This document shows positions 1 through 14,705 of a stretch of DNA of 64,000 bases, in pieces. The stretch covers positions 25,442,234-25,506,233 of the forward strand of contig NC_044014.1 in NCBI RefSeq assembly GCF_900496995.4, read 5' to 3'. The position numbers and the translations under genes are program-made. The DNA is from Aquila chrysaetos chrysaetos. Taxonomy: Eukaryota; Chordata; Aves; Accipitriformes; Accipitridae. The notes beneath the pieces were generated by a model. It did no database searches. It worked only from the letters and a program-made list of their open reading frames with translations, and was not told the DNA's origin. The first letter of the stretch is position 1, and every line of letters starts with the position of its first letter.

Positions 1-3000
1 CCCAGGTATAAAGTAGGCTGATCTCTTCATATTTCTTCTCCTGTATGAGCAGCACATCTCTCTTGGCAACTGTATTTATGCTGGCTTCTGCCTGTGTTTC
101 TGTTTTCCCTTTGGCTGACTGGCGGGTCAGAAATTCTGCTTTGCAGAATTCTGGTTTGCAGTTAGACTAGCAATACCTCATTTTAGAGCCCAAAACGGAG
201 AGGCCAGGCCTGTTCTGCTCCTCTCCACAAACCCATCCCAGCATGGCAGCCAGATGTGGCTGCTGTTTGTGAGAGTTTGCCATATCGCACTGTGATGCTA
301 CATCTCAGAATCGCAAAACATCTGCCCCACAAGAAGTTGGTTGTTCCTCTTATCCCAGAGCTTGGGGGGTAACACACGTTATCACTGTCAAACTTGCTTC
401 CCCTCTCTCCTTACACAGATACTTTCCACAAACAATGAAATATCCTTGCAAGACCAAGTTTAACCATTAATGGACTACTACGAAACCAGCTTAAGGTCTT
501 GAATCAAAAAGTGCCACGACAGAATACAGAAGGTTGGTTGGGAGTTCCTACCTCCTTAGGACTTCTGTACACTTCTCTAGAGGTGTTCTCACTAGGAGTT
601 GTTTCTCTAAATCAACTACTTTTCAGGAAACAGAGCATTTAAAATGCTCTTCTCTCCTCCTGCAACAACCCCAAACTATGTTATGGTTACTCCTTACTGT
701 GATCCTATGTTATTTCCATCAGACTCTTGCTACTCAGTAACAAAGACATTTGTTTACCTCTTACAGTTTTACATTCACTGTATGGCCACAAACTCTATTT
801 GAAAATTGTCACTGAATGATCTTTTTCACCTTTCTCATTTGTTTTCGTATTCTATACACACAGAGTTCTGGCATGGCCAAAAGAAAAAAGGTAGCATTGT
901 CCAAGTTGTCCATGTTGAGACATCTACATCTTTGATTTCCCTCAGTATTTGGCTTTTTACGAAAAGCATCTAAAGTTCAAAGTGAAGCTCCAGTCAATAC
1001 CAAGTACAGTTTGAACTGGCCAGTGTTTCATGTCGATCACTTGAAGTTTAAGTAATAACACAGCTGGTGACTCTGTCTAAAGTCTTAAAGTAGCTTGTTC
1101 AGCATCATATAAAAATTCTTTGGCAGAAGAAAGATAAGCTCCAATTCTTAGCAGTGGCATTCAGTGGTTTTAGCTATAACTGCTTTTTTCACGTGTTTTA
1201 ACTAGTAGCAGACATGAGGTAAGAATCCTACCATACACCAGGTTCATTGACTGCACTGTCCTGAGCACAGCATCCAACCTGTGCTCTGAATAGGGCAGTA
1301 GTTTTATGGAATAAATAGGATGCTTCATGGTGTACAAAGCAAAGGAACCAAAATAAGGCTGTGTCACTGTTTGGTTCTCATTATCTAAATCTTGATTGAC
1401 AGACTTAGAACCACTAAAAGATGACTTTATTGTTCCACATTTAAAGCAAACAATACTTACAGCATAACTGCTACTTTATCTTCAAGGGATTTTAGATTAT
1501 TAGATCAATGCATAGACTTCTAGCATTCAAATTATTAAGTGGTTGCCAAAGAAGGGCTATTATTCTCTCTGTATTAGTCTTTAGAAAGGAATTAGACACA
1601 AACTTTACTGAAGAGTTCCACAGACAGCTGCTGACAGGGGAAGAGATGAGACCCAATATTAGGCTCAGTTTCCAGGATGTGAACTGCAGGAATAAGCTCC
1701 ACTGCCCCTGTGAAACTAGCCTCTTAGCTATACCTTTATACCCTTGCTCCTCCCACAATTCAGTCTCCTCCGTCTTCCACCTGCCATTCTGAGCCCACAG
1801 TGATTGCAGAAAAAACATGGCTTAATGTTTGCACTTGGGTCAGAAGCATGCATCAGCACTGCATAGCCTGTGTGGCTCTTCTGGCACAAAAGGCGTGAAG
1901 GGGATGTGGGATGTAGGTTACACATTGCACAGTGAGCAGAAACCAAACTGAGTGGCTGTTCTTGAAGCATGCGCTTCATGATGAAGTGTGTGTCCCAAAG
2001 GTAAAAAAATGTCCCCTGTAATGGTATGGTCTAATATGATGTGCAAGGATGGCATAATAAAGCTTTCAAAATTAAATTCTTACTTACATCTTGCATATAG
2101 AGCCTACTGCTATTTCTTAATCAGCTTTGACGTGCCTGGTCTTAAAATCCACTCACCCGCTTTCCCACACTTGTGGTGCCACTAAACTGTAGGTTTTAAA
2201 GTATCTTCTTACAGCCTTACCAACTGCAATACCTTTGGTAAGTAATGCTTTAAAAAAATCTTATATTTCGTGAAAAATCATTTTACTTCACTTGCATACT
2301 GCTATTATTAGTATCTGAAGTGTCATACATTCATTCTGGTGTTGATGTGTTAGTTCTCTTTTCTGCCATATATTATAATGCCTTCCAGGTCACCAACATA
2401 AATCAGTTATTCAAATTTTAAAAATCACATTCCTATTACAGAATTCATTGTATCCTAGAATGGGGACTTGCTCTGCATGAGAAAACATCTGTCCAACATT
2501 CATTCATAGCTTGAAAACAGGAAATTCTAACAGAAGGATAGCTTACTAAACTTTTTCTGCTTAGGCTATCTCAAGGAAAGTACTACAGTTTTTATGGCAT
2601 AGCTCAATCCAAGAATAGTAACCTATTATCTATTCATAGCCAGTAATGATCACCTGTGAGCACTAACTTTGCTTTTCAGTACAATGAGTGCTGACTTGGC
2701 CACAGCCCAGTACGTTAATAGTAGCGTTGCTGTTTAAATCTGGGAAAAAAAGTCTGTTTATGGAGTGCCTGTGTTTGACATGCCTTTGGTTTAGTAGCCA
2801 TTGAGTTCAAGGAGCTCCTGCATCTTGAAAAAGTTGGAAAGGGGTAAATAAAACCACTTATATATGGCTGCCTTCTACTAATAAGTTCCTGGATAGTGGA
2901 ATCCTGCTGGCAGGTCAGCGTGCATCTTGCTTGCAGGCATGTAGATAGCCCACTTTTCCATGTGGTAGGTAACTCTCAGTGTACTTTGGAGATCATATAA

Positions 3001-6000
3001 CAGGCAAATTCTGAGAAAGTTGGAGTGTTTTTTAGGGGAGACATATATATATCAAAGTTGTTTGGTGGGGTTTTTTCCCTTATATATGGAATTTGGCCAT
3101 ACCTATCAGTTACTGTTTTTTCTACAGACAGAAAGATAGTGGTTGCCCAGTGTGGCTGAAAAAAAAGGCAGTAGTTCACTGACTGAGTTTTCAGCACTTT
3201 TCTATAGGATAAGATGTGGGTTCTCTCTAGCAGGTCATCAGGACACATTTCAAAAATCCATCTCCCGCAGTGGGTAACAGCTGGGACAGCTGCCTCATAT
3301 CAATCTTGTGCTAAGCCTGTCAGAGATCAAACTCAGAAACTGAGGAAGAAGGGCTTTTGCTGCAAGGCACAAGTGCATGTAGTTCATTTAATTATTTCAG
3401 GAAGTCATGTATACTTTGCTCATTTTGGACCAAAACACATAATGGTTGTATTTTTCAATTGCTTTTTGTACAATTAATTACAAGATGTTCTTGGCTTGCC
3501 TGGGTACCTGGTAGGAATGGTATGGTTGATCTTTGCTGAGTCAATTCTTTTCCTTCCAATAAATCTTAAAGAATGTTATGGGATGATTTTTTTTAGTAGG
3601 CTCTTTGTTATGGGAAACTCTACAGGATGGCATTCTGTGCAGCTCTTTTATTTGATATGAATGTGAGAACATTTGAGACCATAAGTGGACTTACTAATGT
3701 GCAGATGGCATTCAGCTGTCTCTCTCTTCTATCACACCGGAAGGTTTAATCTCTTTGCTCTTATAGAACCAGATCACTTGGGAGGCTAAAAGGCAAGTTG
3801 GACCAACCTCAATTCAGATAAAATGGAATTTGGACAGATGGGGGGATGTTCCTGAAGATGATTGCTGACAGGGCAAATGTTCTCTCTGTTCTAAAGAAGT
3901 ATGACTACCTTTTTTTTTTCCTCTGGCAAAACCAGTATGTTCTTGTGACTTTTCTGTACCTCTTTCAGTATTATCAACTTCCCTGCATAGGCCATTGAAA
4001 GAAAAACAGAACATTGGTGCCTCAAACTGCAACCTGTGATGGCCAACTCGTAGCAGGAATAAATATCATACCCCCAGCTTCTCATTCTATTCTAAATTCT
4101 AGGCAGGAGAGAGCACCTAGAGAAAGCCCAAAGCTGTCATAGTGGCCGTGATTTTCTTAGTCTGTCCTAAAAGTCCATCACCTAAATGAAAAGTGAAATA
4201 ACTGAACATATAAGACCTCAGTAAGTCCCATCCATATTGCAGTGAGGAAGGCTGAAAACTGCTCAAAGCACGGCAAATCATTGTTAAATATACCTCAGTC
4301 TCAAACTGACTCTCATTTGGGATATCTAGTCAATTTGGAGCAAGTAAAACTTAGAATTAACCTTTAGCTATATGAATCAGTGAAGTCTGTGAAGAGCAAG
4401 TGATTGAGAAAAGCTGGTTCACCCCATGCTTTTGTTGATGCAAGCATACATAGAACCATAAGCAATGTGTATATATATATTAAAAATCAAGAAAGGAATG
4501 AATAGAGTTCAAGGAAAAGCATGACAGAACAGGGAACTCTTTTCCTACCTGGCATATTCCTCCATTGCAAATAATCAGTTGACGATACGTGCAATGAACA
4601 AAGAATCACTGCATGAAAAACTGCAGCCTCCCACAGTTATTGCTTTCCTCATGCTTCCTGCCTGAACAAGGGAATAGAAAGCTTTCAATTTGATGTTGAC
4701 GTTATTTCCTTGAATGGTTTTGTTAAAGTGCTGAACATACAGTTTGTTTGCTAGCAACCTTTGGATTTACGAGTTGCCAGTCCTGGAGACGTTACTGTTT
4801 GTCATGCATTTTCCTCCTGATTTCCCTTCTTTATCCTCCTGCCTTCAAACCTTTTTAAAGTCTTTCCATTGCTGATACTTGCTCTGATGCTAACTGGTAG
4901 TAATAGAGTGCTGTGCAGCTGTGGCACTGTAGCTTCCCTCTGGATAATGCTGACCGCAGACTTAGCAGCATGTGCCAGCTCAGCACATCTTGATAACTCA
5001 TAATCCCTACCATAGGTTTTTATAGTTTGTCTGGTCTACTGTAAATCTCTAACTCACTGTCATCGACAGAGCTCTTGACCTGATTCATAGGCAGCAGGAA
5101 TTAAGCTCCTGTCACACTCTGTTAAAAGATGACACCACTTATGCTGTGATATTATACAAACAAAAATAGATGCTCTTGAATATAGTGAATCATAGAACAG
5201 CATCAAAGGTCATGTTATTATTTTGAATCTTGTTAATTAAGCCAAGTAACTAAAAAGAAGGAGAGAAAAAAAAAAGAAACCCACAAAAAAAGAAACCCAT
5301 GCACTAGCCAGCACTCAGAAGTACAGGCAGGTTATGTTATCTTTTCTACTAACACATCTGTAATTTGGGGTAATCTAGTGTGTAATAAGAAAATCATGTA
5401 CGTGTACATTACTGAAAAGAAATAGTTCTGCTTTTTTTTTTCCCTTCTGTCTTGCTGCAAATGTATAAGTTGTATTCTAGTGATAAATAGTCCTCAGTCC
5501 AATTGCAGTTTGCATTGGTTCTCAGCTATAGATAGATTCTGTCCCTCTAAGGAAAAAGGACCTTGAAAGTATTAAAAGAAAGAAAGAAATTAAATCATTT
5601 TTGACGTTTTGACGCAGCAGAAATTAGATAGGTTGTGCTGTAAAAAGGAGCCTAGTCCAATTCTGTCTAGTTTCCCATTAAAGATCAATTTGTCCAGTAA
5701 TGAGGACCCTGGGTACGGTACCAAAATACCAGAATTTTATTCTGGATCAGACCCTGGCTTTTCATGGGACTTCTGTACAGAGGCTTCATTTTACTGTGCT
5801 TTTGATTTTTACCATATCATCTGTAAGTCTTGCCCACTCCTAGCATAAGGCCCCAGGAGACTGCCTCTTGCCATGTGTGCTCACTGCAGCTGGCCTAGCG
5901 GAAGCTCTGATTGCAGGTGGAGGAGCAGGATGCTGTAATAAAATAAACTTGATCTTCAGGGGCTCTAAATAAGACAGACCCATCAAGCTGCTTTGAGTAA

Positions 6001-9000
6001 ATCATGTTTTTAAATGCATGAGCTAACTTTATTCAATAATTCCAACATTTTGCCTTTGTTATAGGAACAAATAGAGACATTTTCACCTGAGAAGGTAAAG
6101 TGTTTTAGATAGATACATGATATAAGTTGATCTTCATGGAAGCTTTTTTTGTATTTTTAGTTATCGTATTTGCCAGCATGAAATCATGTGATAATTAGTA
6201 GATTCCTTTAACTTTATAAGGCTAACCAAACATTCTCAGTACACAAACATTCTCAGTATACAAACATGATTCAATAACAGAGGCCTTGTTTGAGGGAGTA
6301 CAAGTTTCTTAGAATTACACAGGTTCCTATTTTGCATTTTTTGGTAAATGGCGGTGAAACTATAAGTGCTCCTGCAGCTGTGTTTTCCTGAAAAAAATAT
6401 GGCTGACTGACCCACCTATCACATGAGTACATTAATGCTCGGAAAAGTATTATTATTATTTCAGACAGTTCCAAGTCCCCTTAACTCAGTCATCTTCATG
6501 ATCAAATTCCAAAATTGTAAAAATCTGATGAGTAAAAATATGTGGAATTGCAAAGTAATCACAGAGAGATGGAATAATGTGGTTTGTAAGAGAGGAGACT
6601 ACACAAAGACCACATTACACCACCTCTCTGCTGTATATAACTGGTTTGACTGTATCAGTAGTTGTCATCTGAAAACTGGTTTGTGAAACAAGTTTGTTAT
6701 TTTAGTTCATGTGCAGAGGAGCTGGCAGAGAAGGGAATAAGTACCTCGTGATACTACCCAATCTCCTTCAGGCAAGTTCAGTACAGTTAGTAAGAACTGA
6801 ATGGGCACACACCATCTCCTTGGAGGACTTTTTCCCTTTTAGCTGTGATGGAAAGGCATTGGCACACAGAATAGTGAGCACTGTGTCTTCTGTCTATTGT
6901 GTTGTCAGTCTAGGATTTCAGTTTCTACAGACGATGATTTAGCTTCTTTCATTCATATTGAGTTCACTTGAGAACATTTGTTTTGCACTTTGAATTGTAG
7001 AGGTATATCTTGTTATTAAAATAACTTTATTGGAAATTTGGCCCCATTTAACCCCATAGACATATTTTTCCTCTAGTGGTGTCAAGATTAGATGATGTAG
7101 CATTTTAATTTGTCATAGATATGGCCTGACAATATCCACAAAATCGAAACACTTAACAGCATAATTCAGTATTCTAAATTCAGTGACCTATCTGTGGTGT
7201 GATACATGTGATCTATAGCACTTCTGTCTATATCTCTAAGGCATATTGGTGCCAACTGATGGTGCTAAGGTGTCACAGAAGGAAAGACGGCCACTTCTCT
7301 GGTGTATGTATGTCTTCTAGCCTTAGGATACAGCAAACCTCTGTGTGAACTCTCATAATCTGACCACACTGATCAGAAAGGAGAAGATCCAACAGTTCCT
7401 CACCCGCAAGCAGTGCTGAATTGGGTACAGGTTACTCATGCCAGGGCAGTCAGGGATAGGGTAACCGCTGCAAGGCTAGTGTTGCCTGGAGACTTGGATG
7501 GTCATAGGTACTGTTTCATGTCTTGGTAGCAAAATCCCTCCATTTGGACACCTCTAGCACTGACAAATGCAGGATTTCTAACATACCTTCACGGAGGGGT
7601 AAATCTCAGTTTCTCTTGAAATCTACTGATAAGGACGGTGTCTCAACTTGGGTCTTTTGAGTCCCCTGTGGGAATAACCAACCCCTTGGGACAGGATGGG
7701 ACACAAATGTAGATAATCTGTAGCCTGTTGTCTCCACAATCCTAAACCATTTTAGCCATAACGGAGACAACTGTTAGAATTGATAGATACTAATCTCGCC
7801 AACAGAAAAAGGGTATGGACTAGGGCATGGACTACTTGTTAGCCTCATGCATGTCAGCTTGCTAAGTGCTAAAGCTCTGTCACTACCTTAGCAACATCAT
7901 TGCATGTCTTATCTTTATTATAGAAACAAATTAATGAAAAATTATATAGATTAAGGAAAGTACTATTCACATCCAGTTCTCTTCTGTAATAGAGAAGCTA
8001 TCTGACAATGATAATTTCCAAATTCCAGTGTGTTTTTCTGTGCTTTCTGATTTGATATTTCAGTGTGCTGTCACTTGAAATTAATTGCAACTAATTAAAA
8101 ATGATCCAGTTAGGACAATTGGACAATAGTGCTCTGGAGATTGCTTCATTCCCAGAGGTTTTAGTGGCTTGCTGCTGTAGTGGTTCAAGTCTTCAGAAGG
8201 GTGCTATACATCATAATGTCATTTTACATTGTTATTTCTCTGAAAGCAGCAATTTAAAAGAGTCTCCAGTGAACCTTGAGCAACTTTGCACTAAAAAGAA
8301 AAATGTTACTGTTCAAGATCTGTAAAATATCAAATATAGATTCAAAGAAATCACTTGACATGAATAGTAGCATTAAATTTGTGCCATTATTTGCATGTAA
8401 TATATAATGTTGTAGTAAAAGGCTAACAAAGCATTTAGGCTGCTCCGGGGCTCATTGATTTTCTGCACCTTTGTTCAAACTAGGTCAAAAACAATGTTGG
8501 TCTTATTTTATCACACACGTTTTTCTCACGTTTGAGACTTATGTCTTAAAGTCATATAACGCAGTTTAAGCCCACAACATATTGTGGCCTACAGCACCTA
8601 TTTAGAGAAAAGCAATAGTCTTGCTTTGGTTTAAGTTACCCTAACCACGCAGCTGGCTAATCTGAACTAAACTTCAGAATATATAGAGGGCCCATTTTTT
8701 AGTAATTTGGGTGAACTGAGGGCTTGATGTAATAAGGCTTGCTTTCATGTTAGGGTGAAGGCCAGTCATTTAAAGAATTATGAAAATTAAGCTTGTAACC
8801 AGTGTAAACGTGTGGCTCTAACGCAGCTAAACAGCTCATTTGATATTCTGCCTCACCACTATAAGCAGAAGCATAGAGCCTACTAAAATTAGATTTTGTC
8901 CCAAGTCTCAAAGCAACAAATCTTACTGCCTGTGCAACCCATACTTAGCAAACTTTATTCTGTGAAGAAATAGAGATGCAGAATTGAGTATTGTTATAGT

Positions 9001-9958
9001 TCTTAAAGAGGAAAAACACAAGCTAGAGGCTATTTTTAGACAATTATGAGGCTTTTAAAAAGATCGTATATAGTCCTGACGTTTCACATCATTTCTCCAC
9101 TGTGAAACATGTGTTTTATCATTGAAACCAGCTTATTTGTTATAGTGTGTGATCCTTCCTCCCACTACAGCACAGCTGGAACATCACCTCCTCTCAACAT
9201 ATTTTGCTTTTCTTAATTCGTCTGATTTCTGAACAGGACCATCAGTCAGTCTTTGAATAGGTTTGATTCAACACTGTGTTATTTCATTTTTACACTGCCA
9301 CAATAGCACAAAAATCAATGGAGTTGCACTGACATACAAATGGAGTAACATATTGGCAGATCAGACCTATTGAGTCTGTTTTGCTCGCAAGACCATTAAA
9401 AATGGTTCTAAAAAACTTCAACAGCGAGATAAGCAGTAGTTTATTTTTGTACATATAATCCATCCTGTGTTCTAATACTTGTGCTCACGGAGAATGAGTG
9501 TATTCTTGACTTTCTTGTCAAGAAACTTTTGAGGAAAGTTATGTTAAAAAATGCGTGTATTTCTTTGCACAACAGTAATCTCCATCTCTCTTATACAGAC
9601 AAAGAACTGATTGCATACAGATATGCTAATGGATAAACTACAGGGCCAAAAAAACAGAGACAAAATGCTGGTCCCACTACAGTCAGTTGCAGTTTTACCT
9701 TTGACTTTGCTGGAATTAGGAATTTATCCTAGGGATCTCTCTTTCTTTATCCCAACTCAGCCACACTAACCAGTGTACACAAGTACCCACTTCCACGTTA
9801 AGTATGGCATTATTTTCTTCTTCATTAGATCAACAGAAATCTCTCAGCATTTTTCTGGGACTATCCTAATATCCTCTTGCTAAATGCAAAGTGAGAATAA
9901 GCAGACTTTACTTGCAGTGTGTTTTGTGCACACTGAAGCTCAGGCTTTGGCAGACTTC
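1..9958. other. AT-rich intergenic desert, no gene seen
   Basis: All open frames are short, on both strands, with no recognisable domain. I see an A-rich AC-interrupted tract at 5265-5300, a (AT)n stretch near 4470-4480, and a 17-bp tandem repeat at 6227-6267. The segment around 7400-7750 is slightly GC-richer but unrecognised. Confidence 0.6.
6227..6267 (+). repeat. 17-bp tandem repeat, 2.4 copies
   Basis: CAAACATTCTCAGTACA (6227-6243) is followed directly by CAAACATTCTCAGTATA (6244-6260) and a partial CAAACAT (6261-6267). One substitution between full copies indicates a fairly recent local duplication. Confidence 0.85.
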
Positions 9959-9960
9959 AA

Positions 9961-9975
9961 GAGAGAGAGAGAGAG
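9961..9975 (+). repeat. (GA)7 microsatellite
   Basis: Fifteen-base pure GA run with a second short GAGAGAG five bases downstream (about 9981-9987). Confidence 0.85.
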
Positions 9976-10337
9976 TTCCAGAGAGAGTCAGTAGGAATGT
10001 TTTGTCCATCAAGATGTTTGAACCAGACAATAAAAGCACTCCAGGCAGTTGTAAGTTATAACCACTAGAAGATACAGAGAAAAAGGCAGTCTCAGAGATA
10101 ACTGAATCCTAGACAATGTACTGTGGTTGGAAGATAACTCATGTCACCACTGCTGCAGTTGGTTTTTAAAAAGTAATCTTTTTCTATTCAAGGCAGGGAA
10201 GAAAATCACTAAAACAAATAAATGACTGGGTGAAACTTAAAGAAGACTCCCATGCATTAACCTTTATTTTGTTGGTAGACAGATATGTTTTGCTCAGAGG
10301 GCTGGTAACAGATCATAGAGTTAAAGAGGGAACGAGT

Positions 10338-10470
10338 AGTCTCTCTCTGCTTCTCTTTCTCGTTTCTCTCTCCCTACTGTCCTCCTTGTCTCTCCTCCCT
10401 ACTTTCTTTCTGTCCCCCACTGTTGTCTGTCCGTCCCCCGTGTCCCCCCCGCCCCTTCTCTCTCTGCAAG
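10338..10470 (+). repeat. Polypyrimidine tract, about 130 bp
   Basis: Almost uninterrupted C/T sequence: CTCTCTCTG, TTCTCTTTCTC, CCTCCTTGTCTCTCC, CCGTCCCCCG and CCTTCTCTCTCT, with few purines. It creates an 89-codon open frame rich in Ser/Leu/Pro (10230-10499) that is a composition artefact. It is a potential triplex/H-DNA tract. Confidence 0.75.
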
Positions 10471-13179
10471 TTTTGAACCTTATTCAGGCTGTGGTCTGAC
10501 GTTCACTGCAGAAACTGCTTTACTAGCTTAAGACAAAACTCCTGCTGGTATTACCTCTTCCCTTGCCAGAGGTTATTGGCCCCACAGCAGTGCAAAGCTA
10601 AGTGGATTACTTCAAACAGTCTTCTATGGTAGGTTAAACTGCCTTGGCTGACTTTGCAATGAAGTGGGTGAGGATCACTCATCTGCCCCACTCTGCTGGC
10701 TCTGCAGGAAGCTGTGGAGAGCAGCACAAACAGCTGGTGGCCACCACAAAGCTGGTGGCCCAGCCACCTCAGCAGTGAATGCCTGAACACATCCTCAGTA
10801 TGATCATAAGCAAAAGTTAACAATTTTAAGCGTCGTTTATGCTAGATCCTCTTTACTAAGGTCTCTTTGTGGCACTGGAGCTGTGTGCTTCCATACCCAT
10901 TCTGGAAGAACAGCTCAGGTTCTCCTTGGTTTTAATCTCTGATGGTTTTAACCTTGGTTTACCTCTGATGAAAGAGGTAGTGGGGAGAAAAACCTTGACA
11001 GGTTAAATCTCTCAGACGCAGCTCCCATTTACTGAACTTAAGGGAAGTTTAGTTGAATAAAGATAGCATGGTTTGATCTGTATTAAAGAACTGTCTTATG
11101 GTATTTCAGAATCACTAGGATAATCATTAAAATAATTTTACATAATTACATATACTACAGATTCCATCATACAGACAGACACACAGGGACTGGCTAGTCA
11201 CTGTTAGTATATATATGACATTTCTGTAACTTTAATTAATAACAATGATAGGAAAATAGTAGCACAGTCCCATTCTTTCAACTTCTCAGTGTAAACCTTC
11301 TGGTTTTGTATTCTGGCAAGCCAGTAAACAGAAATCTGTTTTTTGCAAACATTTTAACGGCTTTACTCCATGGTCTACAACACCTGGTGTATCTCAGCTC
11401 TTGGCATAATTTAAACAAACAGGCCATGTAACACATCTCTCTCAGTCAAATAAAGCAGACTTGGTGTGCTGCCAATTCTGCTCTCATTTATTTGCTAACC
11501 CCAGGTTTTATTTATTCCCTGAATCATCAAACACATTGCAGAGAGTGACAGGAGCAGACAATATTACATCTAATAGCTATATAATAATGTAAATAAAATA
11601 TGGTAAATCATCAGGTACATTACTTGCCTGTTTTTAACTACCCCATTTCATTTTGTGCACTTGAACCAAAAGTATAGTAAATGAAAAAGCTTTTTGCACA
11701 GAGCAGAGTTAGAAAGAATATACCCTTTGGATGCTGAAGCCCTGTCATTTACATTAAGTGAAAAATACCTTTTACATATAAATACACCTGGATGTAATAC
11801 AAAATTTGCTGCATGGGCCTCATCCTATGCTCATTATCATCTGTGGCAAAGTATCTTCCGACTTCAATGATTCGGGGATCAGCCCAGCACTGCCTAACTG
11901 TGGGATACAGTCCTGTAAACAGTAACGGATGTGAAGATCTGTGATACACTGAAATGCTGGAATGCTTTCCAGTGTTGAGTAAGAGTTACTGAGAGGATTT
12001 CTATGATCAGAGGGAGAGAGGAATTAAGGGGGAAAGAGGGGAGGAAAACAATGTTTTGAAGTTAAGAAGTGTGGAGGAGATCACTCTCAGTTCCCACAGG
12101 GGAGAAGAGTTCATGGTCAACAGACCATTGTGTGGATTAGATAGGCAGAACAAGTGTGTAGGTGACAATAAAGCCTAGCATTTGTTTAAGGTTTGTGCTT
12201 TAATGAGATTTGTCTAGCTAAGGTCTAGCTCAACCTTACATCAGATTGTTTTTCGCTAGAGAGTTGGTTTAAACTCTCACCAGATGAAGGATCAGAGCTG
12301 ACAGGTCAGTTACATGTCACTTCTGACATTAACTATTGAAAAGATTAATTATAATTTTAATATCTGTACTATTGCTGTTGAAATACATTTCTGAAAACTG
12401 ATTCCATGAAGAGTCTTCAAGAGCAGCATGCAAATAATGAAGGGAAATCTACTGCCTGAAGACTTTTGTGTACAGTTTCTGACTATAAAGTTCACCAAAC
12501 ACTTACTTTATTCTGTTTATTAGTTGGCCATTCCTGCTAGGTTAACATGGGAAGAGAAGACTCTGCAGTACTTGGGGTTGTGCCTTGACCATGTAATTGG
12601 AAAAGTAAATGGTTTCCCTATGATCAGAGTTGGAATCTGTGCCAAAACGAGTGAGCTCCATTCAAAAACCCCTTCTCATGAGTCATATTGTGGCAATGCA
12701 TGTTAAAAGACATGGCAAAATACCAGGAGTAAAATAATCAGCACACCTCAGGCTGCTAATAATAACAAAATAAGCTTTTCCTACTGTGAAGCTGGCTCCT
12801 CTGTAGAGTCTTCAGACTTACATGAGCTTCCTATGCAAGAGTCTAACTCAGAATCAGGCCACTATTTTTTTTCTTTAAAAATGTACATCAAGAGCCCAGT
12901 TTATCTCCTGCCCTAAAATGTAGAGAAGCAGCGCTTAAATTTCCAGTTTGTTAGCTAGTCCCAATGTCCTTTAGCATGTGTCTCTTAGAGAAAGAATGTC
13001 TGCAATATTTTGTATCTGAAAAAGAATGAATGGCAAGGCATAGTCGCAGAGGCTGGAATTCAAGAATCATTGGCCTTACTACTGAAAAGCCATGAATCGC
13101 TGGCTTGACTGTTCCCGGTCCAACTCTGGACACCCCTCTGTCCCCTAAACCCATCACAATATATTAATTTGTACTGAAG

Positions 13180-13236
13180 CTACTCATGCATTGTGCAATA
13201 CATTCATTTTTACTCTCTTCTACTCATGCATTGTGC
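13180..13236 (+). repeat. 17-bp direct repeat spaced by 40 bp
   Basis: CTACTCATGCATTGTGC occurs identically at 13180-13196 and 13220-13236, start to start exactly 40 bp. The intervening 23 bp do not repeat elsewhere nearby. Confidence 0.85.
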
Positions 13237-14705
13237 TCAAAAGACACAGCAGATTTTTTCCTGCTATTCTAAAAAGCAGCAGAGGGCTGCGAGTCCTCAC
13301 AGATTTGAATGGAGAAAACAGCTATTTCTCATCTTCAGCTTATCAGTTCTCCAGGATTTCAATAGCCATACTGAGGAGGAGAGTATACCCCTTTATTTCT
13401 GAGGATTTAGCTCCTTCCTCTATTACGTGGGCTGGGCAAAGAGCATGGCCCTGAGTATTCTTCATGTGATTTATTCTACATTGACAACCACTTAAGTGGA
13501 GGCAAAGTTAGACCCAAAAGGCACGAAGTGATGAAAGCTGGAACTGAAAAATAGCATGACAGTCAAAATTGCTGAGTTTCACACAGCCCCTGCTCTGACA
13601 GTGTTAGAAAACTCTTGGTCTAAAAGAATCCCAAAGAGCCCTCTGGAAACCCAGTCCCATGACTCATACTCTCTCCTTGAAGGCTTTTTCTTTCCCTCTA
13701 CCAAATGACACTGAAAAAAGCCTTGTGGACTTCACTACTTGTTGCAATTTGACAGCTTTTAGTCAAAATATTTTCCATTTATGAAAGAAGGACTTCTCTA
13801 TATCCCAACCAAAGTTAAATGTGCTAGCATCTGCAAGTCATACTGGACTGTTTCTGGTTGGGGTCATAGGCTGGATGGTCCCATAGAGGTGCAATGCCTC
13901 CTTGGCAGGGGATGGGAAGGGATACAGAGGAGTTGTGCTACCTCAGGAACTTCATCATGTAGAATTAACTCTGGTGGCTCAGGCACTGTTTCCCAAGGAC
14001 TCCCAAGAGCTCAGATGTCACTTAATGAATCATCACTTTTGTGTTTACCTAGTTCACTAGACTGGTTGAAAGACTGACAAGCCCGTGCCACTGCATTACC
14101 TGCTGCAGGTGAAGCTAGGAGGAAGTGATTCTGGTCGCTGGGTATATTATGATTGTTACCATGCAAAAGTAAATGGGAACAAAGGACTACCCTTTCCTTC
14201 CCAGCAGCCACCCTACGTTGATTTATAAAGGCCAGATGCTATATGATCTTCCCACTGGCATTCAGTTAAGAATGCAGTTGTGATCTCAGACCCTGAATAC
14301 TCAAGCTCCCTCTGAGTATTACACAGAACCAAAAGTTAACTGAGCTGCTAAAAGGAGCATGCGTTACCCACGTAGATAAAACTTATTTGAGGACAAAGGT
14401 GTTGCTTTGATGATTGCTTTTCAGAGTAGAATTTCATGTTAAAATGAAGAGTTTGGGAATTGTCCGTATAAGCTTGGAAGTGTTTTTAAGATAGCTATGG
14501 CTAATCCATGGAAGCCAATCAGTCTTTTCAAGTTTGTGTGTTCAAGACCCTTTTATAATCCAAACAGTATTAAAAAAGTGTTTCCAGTGTTTTCCAACTC
14601 CCCTGTCAACAGCTAAGAAATGGGTCATCGTGTATGTGCTTTGTTCACCTTCTGTATGTATGAAGATGCAATAATAAACTGATTTATTTTTTCCCCCTCT
14701 GGCAG

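Noticed and set aside
10230-10499. 89-codon ORF rich in Ser and Leu that looks like a membrane segment
   Set aside because: It is the translation of a polypyrimidine tract.
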